From assembly GCF_900102535.1 (NCBI RefSeq), contig NZ_FNBP01000002.1, forward strand, positions 1-64,000: a stretch of 64,000 nucleotides of DNA, read 5' to 3'. Shown here one piece after another: positions 1 through 6,689 of this stretch (the first letter of the stretch is position 1; every line of letters begins with the position of its first letter). This DNA is from Sulfitobacter delicatus. GTDB taxonomy: Bacteria > Pseudomonadota > Alphaproteobacteria > Rhodobacterales > Rhodobacteraceae. The notes under the pieces are model-generated. The model was not told the DNA's origin. It worked only from the letters and a program-made list of their open reading frames with translations, and did no database searches. Made by a program: the position numbers and the translations under genes.

Positions 1-95
1 ACTGGCCGCCAGCACTCTATGCACCCTTCACGCCCAACCCCAAAGTGGCCTACTTTTGCGCCGCCCTTTGGTCGGGTTTTACTCCGCCGTTGACA
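1..95. mobile_element. Terminus of an IS21-family-like insertion sequence (partial)
   Basis: Two 19-base imperfect tandem repeats lie at 47-65 and 70-88 (GGCCTACTTTTGCGCCGCC and GGTCGGGTTTTACTCCGCC), followed by a terminal CCGTTGACA ending at 95. Multiple terminal repeats and a TG...CA terminus are typical of IS21-family ends, so the body of the element would lie left of the window. No transposase is visible here. The family call comes from the end structure only. Confidence 0.5.
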
Positions 96-483
96 CATTC
101 TGCGTTTCCTTTTTCCATAGCGCCTTGGGAAACGGCGCCGGCCTCCATCTGAACGTGAATTCTTCACCTAGAGGTATCTATTGTGGGCAATATAATCTTG
201 TCCCTTAAACATGGCATTTCGGTGGCAGCGAAAGCTCAGAGCGGCAAATTTGCAGCGCAAAGAAGGCGATCAGCGGATGTTCGCTGACGTGGTTATCTGA
301 TTAAGCAGAAGGAGGGGGTTTGGAAGCTGTGCTTTCCCGCGTTACCCTTGGCGGAAGGCGCAATCGTAGCTTCGCGCGTGGAAGGCGTCAGCATGGGACT
401 TGCAGCAGTCAAACACCGGTTTTTTAAGGACGGTGTATTGATAATCGCATGATACGAAAAAGGCATTCGTTACTCGAAAAAGC
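96..483. other. Gene-free stretch left of the island
   Basis: About 390 bases with no convincing gene on either strand. Short open frames of 29 and 35 codons on the + strand, near 210 and 318, have no recognisable content. The stretch separates the IS end from the degraded tRNA-Leu copy and may be scrambled flanking DNA. Confidence 0.4.
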
Positions 484-508
484 GCCGATCAGAGATCGGC
501 GGTTTTTT
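484..508 (+). terminator. Rho-independent terminator
   Basis: A perfect 7-bp stem, GCCGATC-AGA-GATCGGC, is followed by GG and six T residues. It points rightward, but no complete gene is visible immediately upstream, so the transcript it ends is unknown. Confidence 0.65.
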
Positions 509-532
509 CTTACGCGGTCAGCATTACACAAG

Positions 533-585
533 TGGTACCCAAGGCCGCACTCGTACCGGCACGCCTCGCGGCGGGGGTTTTGAAT
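533..585 (-). repeat. Degraded tRNA-Leu 3' fragment (island attachment-site copy)
   Basis: This 53-base stretch matches the 3' half of the tRNA-Leu at 24090-24143, including the encoded CCA end, T arm, variable arm and start of the anticodon stem. It has two substitutions and one missing base. Both substitutions fall in the T arm, so this is not a working tRNA. After 585 the similarity stops. A duplicated tRNA 3' end about 23.5 kb from the intact gene, with an integrase remnant next to the latter, is the usual footprint of an integrated island. Confidence 0.8.
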
Positions 586-794
586 TCTCACTCCTTGTAT
601 CAAGAAACACAAACGGCCCATTATTGCCGTCCGGGACTTCGAGATTTGCTGCGTAACGGCATGCGGAAGGCCGACATTCCTCCGCGGGTGGCCAACGTTC
701 TGATTCTCTGGAGACCGTTCTGGGCAATCTTCCAAAGTTTGCTGCACTTTCAAACGCTGAAAACACCCTTCCTTCAGGTCTCGTCCAGTGCGGG

Positions 795-1232
795 TCAATC
801 TGCCTTGGCCACAGCTCCATCTGACAGCACATTGAGAAGCGGGCATTCCGGTGCATCAGAACCGCTGCACTTCGCAATCGTATCTGCCAAGATTGCCTCA
901 ATGTTTTGCAGATCCCTTATCTTGGCCCGCACGACATTTAGGTGGTCTCGCCCACGTTTCTCGACTTCGCCGCAGGTATGACTGCCGCGATCGACCATGC
1001 TGAGCAGTCCTCGGATTTCTTCCATGGTAAAACCCAGTTCTCGCGCTCGCATGATAAAGCTCAGCCTTTCCACATGCGCAGTTCCGTAACGGCGGTGCCC
1101 GGCGGGACTGCGCGGTGGGTCGGGCATCAGGCCGACACCTTCGTAATATCGGATTGTCTCAAGGTTGCAGCCGGTCAACTTCGCAAGATCGGAGCGCTTT
1201 AGGGCGCTCGCAACTCCGTGATCGCTTGGCAT
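795..1232 (-). CDS. merR: MerR, Hg(II)-responsive transcriptional regulator
   Basis: A 145-residue MerR-family dimeric regulator. It has an N-terminal winged helix-turn-helix (residues about 11-80, with LETIRYYEGVGL), a dimerisation helix, and metal-ligand cysteines at 87, 122 and 130. The cysteine before the long helix is the hallmark of members sensing divalent ions, unlike the serine in CueR. The pair spacing here is CX7C rather than the CX8C of the Tn501 protein. The gene is divergent from merTPFA, with a MerR-type promoter between them. An upstream in-frame ATG exists, but the start at 1232 gives the usual family length (about 144 residues). It should repress, then activate, the mer promoter when Hg(II) binds. 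Confidence 0.88.
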   Translation of the reverse strand: MPSDHGVASALKRSDLAKLTGCNLETIRYYEGVGLMPDPPRSPAGHRRYGTAHVERLSFIMRARELGFTMEEIRGLLSMVDRGSHTCGEVEKRGRDHLNVVRAKIRDLQNIEAILADTIAKCSGSDAPECPLLNVLSDGAVAKAD

Positions 1233-1243
1233 GAAGTTTCTCC

Positions 1244-1274
1244 TTGCTCCTGTAGTTGCTACAGACCCTATCTT
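1244..1274 (+). promoter_or_regulatory. mer promoter with MerR operator
   Basis: The -35 box TTGCTC (1244-1249) and the -10 box TATCTT (1269-1274) are separated by exactly 19 bp. The spacer holds a perfect dyad, CTGTAG-TTG-CTACAG (1250-1264). An over-long 19-bp spacer with a central dyad is the defining layout of MerR-activated promoters, where the regulator untwists the DNA. It lies between divergent merR and merT and drives merT onward. Confidence 0.85.
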
Positions 1275-1296
1275 GCCTGTCATGATGAAGGCAACC

Positions 1297-1698
1297 ATGA
1301 GCACCGCGATGACAGATCACACTCCTGCGACCCCGACCGAGCATGAGGATCGTTCCGGCTGGCTGGCCACCGGCGCCGGTGTGTTCGGAGCATTGGCCAT
1401 GACATCTTGCTGCATTCTGCCGTTGGTATTGGTCAGCTTTGGCGTCACCGGGGTCTTTATCGGTCAACTTACCGCGCTTTATGCCTATAAATGGGTGACC
1501 TTCAGCCTTGCAACGCTCGCGCTCGCCTATGGGTTTTGGAAAGCCTATCGCCCGGTGCCGACGGATGCTTGCGCGGATGGCACCTGTGCGCGCCCGGTCG
1601 ACCGCGGGCTGATGCGTGGGTTGCTCCGGGGCGCTTTGATTGTCGTGCTTCTGGCGCTCGCCTTTCCAATAGTCTCGCCCTTTCTTTTGACATTCTGA
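1297..1698 (+). CDS. merT: MerT mercuric ion transporter
   Basis: A 133-residue inner-membrane protein that takes Hg(II) from periplasmic MerP and passes it to cytoplasmic MerA. Three hydrophobic segments are visible (about 23-50, 58-83 and 107-130). The first contains the vicinal cysteine pair C38-C39 in TSCCILP, and the loop after the second holds C92 and C97, as in classical MerT. The ATG at 1297 was chosen because GAAGG precedes it at normal spacing and it lies downstream of the predicted -10 box. Earlier in-frame ATGs at 1282 and 1285 lie at or next to the expected transcription start. Confidence 0.9.
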   Translation: MSTAMTDHTPATPTEHEDRSGWLATGAGVFGALAMTSCCILPLVLVSFGVTGVFIGQLTALYAYKWVTFSLATLALAYGFWKAYRPVPTDACADGTCARPVDRGLMRGLLRGALIVVLLALAFPIVSPFLLTF

Positions 1699-1712
1699 CC
1701 ATGAGGTCTCCT

Positions 1713-2009
1713 ATGAAACTGCTCATCTCCACCGCTGCGCTTATCCTCTCTGCCAGCGCAACACTGGCCGCAGAAGCGACCACCCGCATTGCCGTTGAGG
1801 GGCTCACTTGTCCCTCTTGCAGCTATATCGTCGCCACTGCCATGAAGCGCGTGGACAGCGTCGAAGTGCAGGAGTTTATCGCAGGTGAGGCAGAAAATGG
1901 CCTCTATGTTCTGCGCTACGATGATGCGCTGACAGACCCGCAGTCCATTGTCGCCGCTGTGACGGCCGTCGGCTATCGCGCTGCCTTGGATGCAGAGAGC
2001 GGATCGTGA
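1713..2009 (+). CDS. merP: MerP periplasmic mercury-binding protein
   Basis: A 98-residue protein with a signal peptide (residues 1-20, ending in ASATLAA) followed by one heavy-metal-associated domain. The metal site is GLTCPSC (C33, C36), a variant of the usual GMTCxxC. It scavenges Hg(II) in the periplasm and hands it to MerT. The ATG at 1713 was preferred over 1701 because GAGG sits 6 bases upstream. Its stop overlaps the GTG start of merF, so the two are probably translationally coupled. Confidence 0.88.
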   Translation: MKLLISTAALILSASATLAAEATTRIAVEGLTCPSCSYIVATAMKRVDSVEVQEFIAGEAENGLYVLRYDDALTDPQSIVAAVTAVGYRAALDAESGS

Positions 2010-2242
2010 GCGGCGTGGAGGGGTCCGACACCCAGAGTGGCTTGCTCAAGTTCGGGCTCATTGGCACGGTCATCGTCGCCCTTTGCTGTTTCACGCCAGT
2101 GCTCGTGATCCTGTTCGGCGCTGTTGGGCTGTCGGCTCTGCTGGGCTGGCTTGATTACGTGCTGTTGCCGGCGCTCGCCATCTTCATCGGCATCACAATT
2201 TACGCGCTTTGGAAGCGCCGCGATTCAGAGAGATCATCATGA
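2006..2242 (+). CDS. merF: MerF mercury transporter (C-terminal Cys pair absent)
   Basis: A 78-residue protein with two membrane helices (about 14-36 and 43-66). The first carries the vicinal pair C27-C28 in ALCCFTPVLV. It starts at GTG overlapping the merP stop and ends with a 4-base ATGA overlap with merA, so it sits tightly inside the operon. The well-studied MerF of about 81 residues has a second cysteine pair in its C-terminal tail. Here the tail reads WKRRDSERSS and has none, so delivery to MerA may differ. The family call is firm from the helix and CCFTP pattern. Confidence 0.85.
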   Translation: MSGVEGSDTQSGLLKFGLIGTVIVALCCFTPVLVILFGAVGLSALLGWLDYVLLPALAIFIGITIYALWKRRDSERSS

Positions 2243-3654
2243 AAGACACTAAATCTCCCCAGAGGAAATCCTATGACCTTGCCGTGATCGGCGCCGGTTC
2301 CGCAGGCTTTTCTGCCGCCATCACTGCGGCTGAAACCGGCGCGCGGGTGGCTCTCATCGGCGCGGGCACCATTGGCGGCACCTGTGTCAACGTGGGCTGC
2401 GTGCCGTCCAAGGCATTGATCCGCGCGGTTGAGAGTCTGCATCATGCGCGCGCTGCGGCTCGGTTTGATGGGATAGAGGCTGAGGCACGCGTGACCGACT
2501 GGGCGGCGACTGTCGCGCAAAAGCAAGCGCTGGTCGAAGAATTGCGTGCGGCGAAATATGCGGATGTTCTACCCCGGCATGAGAATGTCGATTACGTCGA
2601 AGGCCGCGCGACATTCGATGATGATGGCAAGTTGACGGTCGATGGCAGCCTCTTCCCGGCAGCAAAGGTCATCATTGCCACCGGCTCCCGCCCACATGTG
2701 CCTGCAATCCCGGGGATTGAGGACGCCGACGCCCTCGATAGCACAACAGCACTGGAATTGACTGCTCTGCCTGCTTCCATGATCGTCCTCGGAGCAGGCT
2801 ATATCGGCGTGGAACTGGCGCAGCTTTTTGCGCGGGCTGGCGTTGCCGTGACGCTGGTCAGCCGCCGAGGTGTCTTGCCCGAGGCAGAACCGGAAGTGTC
2901 AGAGGCGCTGGCAGGTTACTTGGGTGATGAGGGCATCCGTGTGGTGCGCGCTAATGGCTATGATCGCATTTCGAGCGGTGACAACCAAATCACGCTGCAT
3001 CTCTCGGATGGCCAAGCACTGACATCGGAACGGCTCGTGTGCGCAACCGGCCGTGTGCCAAACAGTGACGGGCTGAACCTCGCGGCTGCTGGAGTTGCGG
3101 TCGATGCGCGGGGCGGCATTGAGACCGATCCTCAGATGCGCACCGGCAATCAAAATATCTGGGCGGCGGGCGATGTCACGGGCCGTGACCAGTTTGTCTA
3201 TATGGCTGCCTATGGCGCTAAGATCGCGGCGCGCAATGCGGTAGCGGGTGAGACCCGCAGCTATGACAATGCCACCATGCCTTGGGTCGTCTTTTCCGAT
3301 CCGCAAGTGGCAGGCGTTGGGCTCAGCGAAGCGCAGGCCCATTCCGCGGGCCATGAGGTGCTGACCTCCGTTCTGCCGCTGGATGCCGTCCCGCGGGCCT
3401 TGGCGGCCCGCGATACGCGTGGCCTCATCAAGCTGGTGGCCGAAGCGGGAAGCAAACGGCTGCTCGGCGCACAGATCCTCGCACCGGAGGGTGCCGACAG
3501 CATCCAGACCGCAGCGATGGCACTGAAGGCCGGGCTGACCTACGAAGAGCTTGGCGACACGATCATGCCTTATCTGACCACCGTCGAGGGTTTGAAACTG
3601 GCGGCCCAGACTTTCGAGAAGGACGTTGCCGCCCTGTCTTGTTGCGCGGGGTAA
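2239..3654 (+). CDS. merA: MerA mercuric reductase (short form, no NmerA domain)
   Basis: A 471-residue cytoplasmic NADPH-dependent FAD disulfide oxidoreductase reducing Hg(II) to volatile Hg(0). Seen in sequence: the dinucleotide fold VIGAGSAG (16-23), the redox pair C49/C54 in GGTCVNVGCVPSKA, a second nucleotide fold near 190, and the C-terminal vicinal cysteines C468-C469 (SCCAG) that receive Hg from the partner subunit. The N-terminal heavy-metal-binding domain of the longer MerA form is absent. The ATG at 2239 overlaps the merF stop, and the C-terminal CC separates it from dihydrolipoamide dehydrogenases. Confidence 0.94.
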   Translation: MKDTKSPQRKSYDLAVIGAGSAGFSAAITAAETGARVALIGAGTIGGTCVNVGCVPSKALIRAVESLHHARAAARFDGIEAEARVTDWAATVAQKQALVEELRAAKYADVLPRHENVDYVEGRATFDDDGKLTVDGSLFPAAKVIIATGSRPHVPAIPGIEDADALDSTTALELTALPASMIVLGAGYIGVELAQLFARAGVAVTLVSRRGVLPEAEPEVSEALAGYLGDEGIRVVRANGYDRISSGDNQITLHLSDGQALTSERLVCATGRVPNSDGLNLAAAGVAVDARGGIETDPQMRTGNQNIWAAGDVTGRDQFVYMAAYGAKIAARNAVAGETRSYDNATMPWVVFSDPQVAGVGLSEAQAHSAGHEVLTSVLPLDAVPRALAARDTRGLIKLVAEAGSKRLLGAQILAPEGADSIQTAAMALKAGLTYEELGDTIMPYLTTVEGLKLAAQTFEKDVAALSCCAG

Positions 3655-3658
3655 AGAC

Positions 3659-4021
3659 ATGGCAGATCCCTCCACCCACGATTGGCTAAACACCCGGCTT
3701 GGCAGCCTGCTCGCGTGGGGCCTTCCCATCGGCGCGATGCTTCTGGCGGTCCCGCTCGCCGACGGCCCCAAAACCGCAATCTGGGTCATCGCCCTTGCTT
3801 GGATGGGCGTCGCCTGCCTGCGCAATGCCCGGCGCTGTGGCCGGGTGCATTGCCGCTACACCGGGCCGTTCTTACTGGCCATGACGCTGCCGGTGCTGGC
3901 TTATGGTGCAGGCGCGCTGCCACTGGGCAGCGACGGTTGGCGCTGGCTTGGGCTCACGATCGGCGTCGGCGCGACCGGGATCTGGTGGCTCAGTGAACGA
4001 ATACTCGGCCGATATCGTTGA
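3659..4021 (+). CDS. mer-operon membrane protein with Cys/His motif, function unknown
   Basis: A 120-residue hydrophobic protein with about four membrane segments (17-33, 40-55, 70-86, 95-110). A compact loop holds C53, then C60, H64 and C65 in ARRCGRVHCRYTGP. It begins 5 bases after the merA stop, so it is almost certainly co-transcribed. The Cys/His cluster beside a membrane helix suggests thiol-metal chemistry, perhaps mercury or organomercury transport, but this is inference from position. I know similar unnamed proteins from alphaproteobacterial mer operons but no assigned function. Confidence 0.6.
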   Translation: MADPSTHDWLNTRLGSLLAWGLPIGAMLLAVPLADGPKTAIWVIALAWMGVACLRNARRCGRVHCRYTGPFLLAMTLPVLAYGAGALPLGSDGWRWLGLTIGVGATGIWWLSERILGRYR

Positions 4022-4066
4022 ACTTGAAACAAACGCCTTCCGAACTCTCGACTACAAGGACACTTC

Positions 4067-5413
4067 ATGACCGAAACACTTGATCTGATCGTCATCGGCG
4101 CCGGCATGGCCGGGATCAATGCCGCGAAAAAAGCAGTCGGGGCTGGATGGTCCGCCGCCATTGTGGACGAACTGCCCTACGGTGGCACCTGTGCGCTCCG
4201 GGGCTGCGACCCGAAGAAAATGCTGAGGGCCGGGGCTGAGGTGATCGACGCAGCTCGTTTGCTCAAGGGCAAGGGCGTTGCAGGTGACACGCGGATCGAC
4301 TGGCCAGCGCTCATGAAACACAAAGAAAGCTTCACCGATCCGGTGCCGGAGAACATGGAAGACGGGTTGAAGAAAGCTGGCGTGAAAACGCTGCACGGAT
4401 CGGCGCGTTTCACCGCAGAGGATCGGATTGAGATCGAAGGCTATGGGGAATTCACCTTCAAGCAAGCCTTGATCGCAACAGGCGCCAAACCGCGACCTCT
4501 GGACATTCCCGGTGCCGATCGGCTCATCGACAGCACCGAGTTTCTGAACCTGCCGAACCTGCCCGAACGCATCGTATTCGTGGGTGGTGGATACATCTCT
4601 TTCGAGTTTGCCCATATTGCCGCCCGAGCAGGTGCCAAGGTCACGATCCTTGATCATGGCAAGCAGCAGCTGAAGATGTTCGACCCAGACCTTGTCGGTA
4701 TGCTGCTGGAGCGTAGCCGCGCGGTCGGGATTGAGATCATCGCCAATGCCGCGCCCGACCGAATTGACTCTGCTGGTGACGTGGAGCGCTTCACCTACAA
4801 TGTCGATGGCAAATCACATGTCGAAGAGGCCGACCTTGTTGTCCATGGCGCGGGGCGGGTGCCTGCCGTCGAGTGCTTAGATCTAAGCGCTGCGGGCATT
4901 GAGACTGAGCATGGCGGCGTCAAAGTCGAAGCATGGCTACAGTCCACATCCAACCCTCGCGTATATGCCGCTGGTGATGCCGCGGCCTCCCCGGGGAAAC
5001 CTTTGACCCCGGTAGCTGTTTTCGAAGGCAAGATTGCCGTGTCCAACATGTTGAAGAACAAAAAAACTGCACCTGACTATACCGGCGTGCCCAGCGTGGC
5101 GTTCACCATTCCAGAACTCGCGCGGGTCGGCATGTTGGAGGAAGAAGCGCGTGAGGCTGGCGATGTGGAGGTATCATTTACAGATACATCCGACTGGTTC
5201 TCTCAGAAACGACTGGGAGAGACCCATGCAGGTGCAAAGATCATCTCTGACGAGAATGGTAAAATCTTAGGCGCGCATATGTTTGGTCCGGACTACGCGG
5301 AACTCATCAACATCTTCTCTCTGGCGATCAAACTTGGGCTTACGGTTGACCAGGTAAAGACGATGCCGGCAGCCTATCCCACGGGGGCGTCGGATATCGG
5401 CTCCATGTTCTAA
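4067..5413 (+). CDS. FAD-dependent disulfide reductase-like protein of the mer operon
   Basis: A 448-residue member of the class I pyridine nucleotide-disulfide oxidoreductase family. It has an N-terminal FAD fold (VIGAGMAGINAA, 9-20), a redox pair C42/C47 in GGTCALRGCDPKK, an NAD(P) fold (VFVGGGYIS, near 165), and an AAGDAA FAD-binding segment. The C-terminal His-Glu dyad that drives thiol exchange in glutathione and lipoamide reductases is missing; the end reads AAYPTGASDIGSMF instead. It also lacks the CC tail of MerA. It lies 45 bases after the preceding mer gene. Substrate unknown: a low-molecular-weight thiol disulfide or a metal-thiol adduct are options. Annotation as glutathione reductase would be an over-call. 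Confidence 0.8.
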   Translation: MTETLDLIVIGAGMAGINAAKKAVGAGWSAAIVDELPYGGTCALRGCDPKKMLRAGAEVIDAARLLKGKGVAGDTRIDWPALMKHKESFTDPVPENMEDGLKKAGVKTLHGSARFTAEDRIEIEGYGEFTFKQALIATGAKPRPLDIPGADRLIDSTEFLNLPNLPERIVFVGGGYISFEFAHIAARAGAKVTILDHGKQQLKMFDPDLVGMLLERSRAVGIEIIANAAPDRIDSAGDVERFTYNVDGKSHVEEADLVVHGAGRVPAVECLDLSAAGIETEHGGVKVEAWLQSTSNPRVYAAGDAAASPGKPLTPVAVFEGKIAVSNMLKNKKTAPDYTGVPSVAFTIPELARVGMLEEEAREAGDVEVSFTDTSDWFSQKRLGETHAGAKIISDENGKILGAHMFGPDYAELINIFSLAIKLGLTVDQVKTMPAAYPTGASDIGSMF

Positions 5414-5877
5414 GAGCGCAAGGGTTCAGAAAACTGCCAAACTGTGCGGATCTGAGCGCGCGCAGGGCTAACTTCCGGCCAGCAAGCGGAGGCCATGATC
5501 GGAGAGCTTAAATGCGTCTGGCGATCGTCTGCTTGTGGTGCTGCCGTCGGCTTTCTTGCGACCGCTGCGAATGTCCGCAGTCCGCCCTTCTTGAACGCTA
5601 CCGCTTCCGGCTTTTCCGACCTCAAGGTAGCCGCACGATAACGCGGTTGGTCTGTTAGGCAGGGCTTTCGCTGCAACTAAGCACAACTCCGGCAGCCGAC
5701 TCGACGTCTCACGGGTAAACCGTTGGAAACAGAGTACGCCTAAGGCTGTACCCAACGTATAGTGCAAGGACTTCAACCTTGATGCTCATCGAACAAAAAA
5801 CTCCATGATGACAGAAGCCGCTTGCAAGTTTCGCGATCGGTTCGCTGTAAGTATCGAGTGACTAACAAAAAAAACGC
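5414..5877. other. 464-bp gene-free gap between mer and copper blocks
   Basis: Neither strand carries a plausible gene. Open frames on the minus strand have no recognisable protein features and no ribosome-binding site. The DNA marks the joint between the rightward mer operon and the leftward cueR/copA unit and may be the remains of an inserted sequence. Confidence 0.4.
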
Positions 5878-6333
5878 TCAGCGATTTGCCCCAAAACCGC
5901 GTCCAAGGACTGTGGTATGCTTGATTGGTATAGGCTCTTGGAAAGCAGAGGTTCCGAGCGTTTGCAGGATCGGGCAGTCGGGCCGATCGTCGCCGTGACA
6001 GTTCATGGCCAAATGTTCGAGGGTGTTTATCATTTCTTCAAGCTCCTGCCGCTTTTGCTGCAACTCTCGAACATGGTCTAACGCGATCGTCTTGACACTT
6101 GCGCTGGCCCTGTCGTGATCTTGCCAGAGCTGGAGCAGGTTTACGATTTGTTTGACCGTGAACCCCAGATCTCGAGCGCGGCGAATAAATTTGAGGGTCT
6201 GAACCTCTTTCTCCGAATATACGCGATACCCCGAGTAGGTTCGCAATGCAGGCCGGATCAGGCCGGTATCTTCATAGTAGCGGATCATTTTTGCTGAGAT
6301 GCCGCTCACCTTAGCTGCTTCGCCGATGTTCAT
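5878..6333 (-). CDS. cueR: CueR-type Cu(I)-responsive MerR-family regulator
   Basis: A 151-residue regulator with an N-terminal winged helix-turn-helix (MNIGEAAKVSGISAKMIRYYE) and a long dimerisation helix. The metal loop C112-HGDDRPD-C120 matches the cysteine numbering of E. coli CueR, and S77 sits where divalent-ion sensors carry a cysteine. This is the signature for monovalent copper, silver or gold. The second of two close ATGs (6333) was chosen because AAGGAG lies 7 bases upstream; the ATG at 6339 is only one base from it. It lies downstream of copA on the same strand and should control copA and the divergent HMA gene. The C-terminal tail is longer than in E. coli. Confidence 0.88.
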   Translation of the reverse strand: MNIGEAAKVSGISAKMIRYYEDTGLIRPALRTYSGYRVYSEKEVQTLKFIRRARDLGFTVKQIVNLLQLWQDHDRASASVKTIALDHVRELQQKRQELEEMINTLEHLAMNCHGDDRPDCPILQTLGTSAFQEPIPIKHTTVLGRGFGANR

Positions 6334-6427
6334 GACCATGCTCCTTTCGGTCGTCGTTAATCATACTGCAAATCCGGGCACTACAGGAGCGATTCCCGCG
6401 CGCCCGGATTATTTGTGATCGGCAGGA

Positions 6428-6667
6428 TCAGGCTGCTTTCATCAGACCGACCAGCGGTCTTATCTGCCGTATTTGATCTGCTGCGGCACCTAGAATTACC
6501 TCGCCTTCGATAACCGTGATGGGGCCCACCCGCGATCCGGTACGGCGCTGCGCCTCATCAGAGATGGCTGGTAGCGTCAGATCATGCTCGACAAAGCGTA
6601 GCGCCATTGCGTTCAATCATCCTCTCAAGCGAAGGCTGTCGGGGCATGTCGGCCTAGTGTAGATCAT
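6428..6667 (-). pseudogene. Glutaredoxin-family gene with in-frame TGA
   Basis: Reading leftward from an ATG at 6667 gives MIYTRPTCPDSLRLRG, then TGA at 6617-6619, then a continuous frame (LNAMALRFVEHDLT...RVGPITVIEGEVILG...) to 6428. The first part is a glutaredoxin beta strand plus CPDS redox motif. The second part has the cis-proline strand (VGPITVI) and C-terminal helix of the same fold. The two halves are in the same frame, so one base change (TGG to TGA would be simplest) splits the gene. A restart at 6616 or 6607 would give a protein without the active site. It sits between copA and cueR on the same strand. Confidence 0.65.
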
Positions 6668-6689
6668 GATGCGATGCATTTTCCATCCT

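Noticed and set aside
424-901. Open frames on the minus strand covering the tRNA-Leu fragment
   Set aside because: They translate the tRNA remnant and nearby noncoding DNA. They show no start signals or protein features.
6617-6619. TGA inside the glutaredoxin gene as a selenocysteine codon
   Set aside because: It is not at the redox cysteine position (the CPDS motif is intact) and there is no obvious SECIS-like hairpin after it. A nonsense mutation is simpler.
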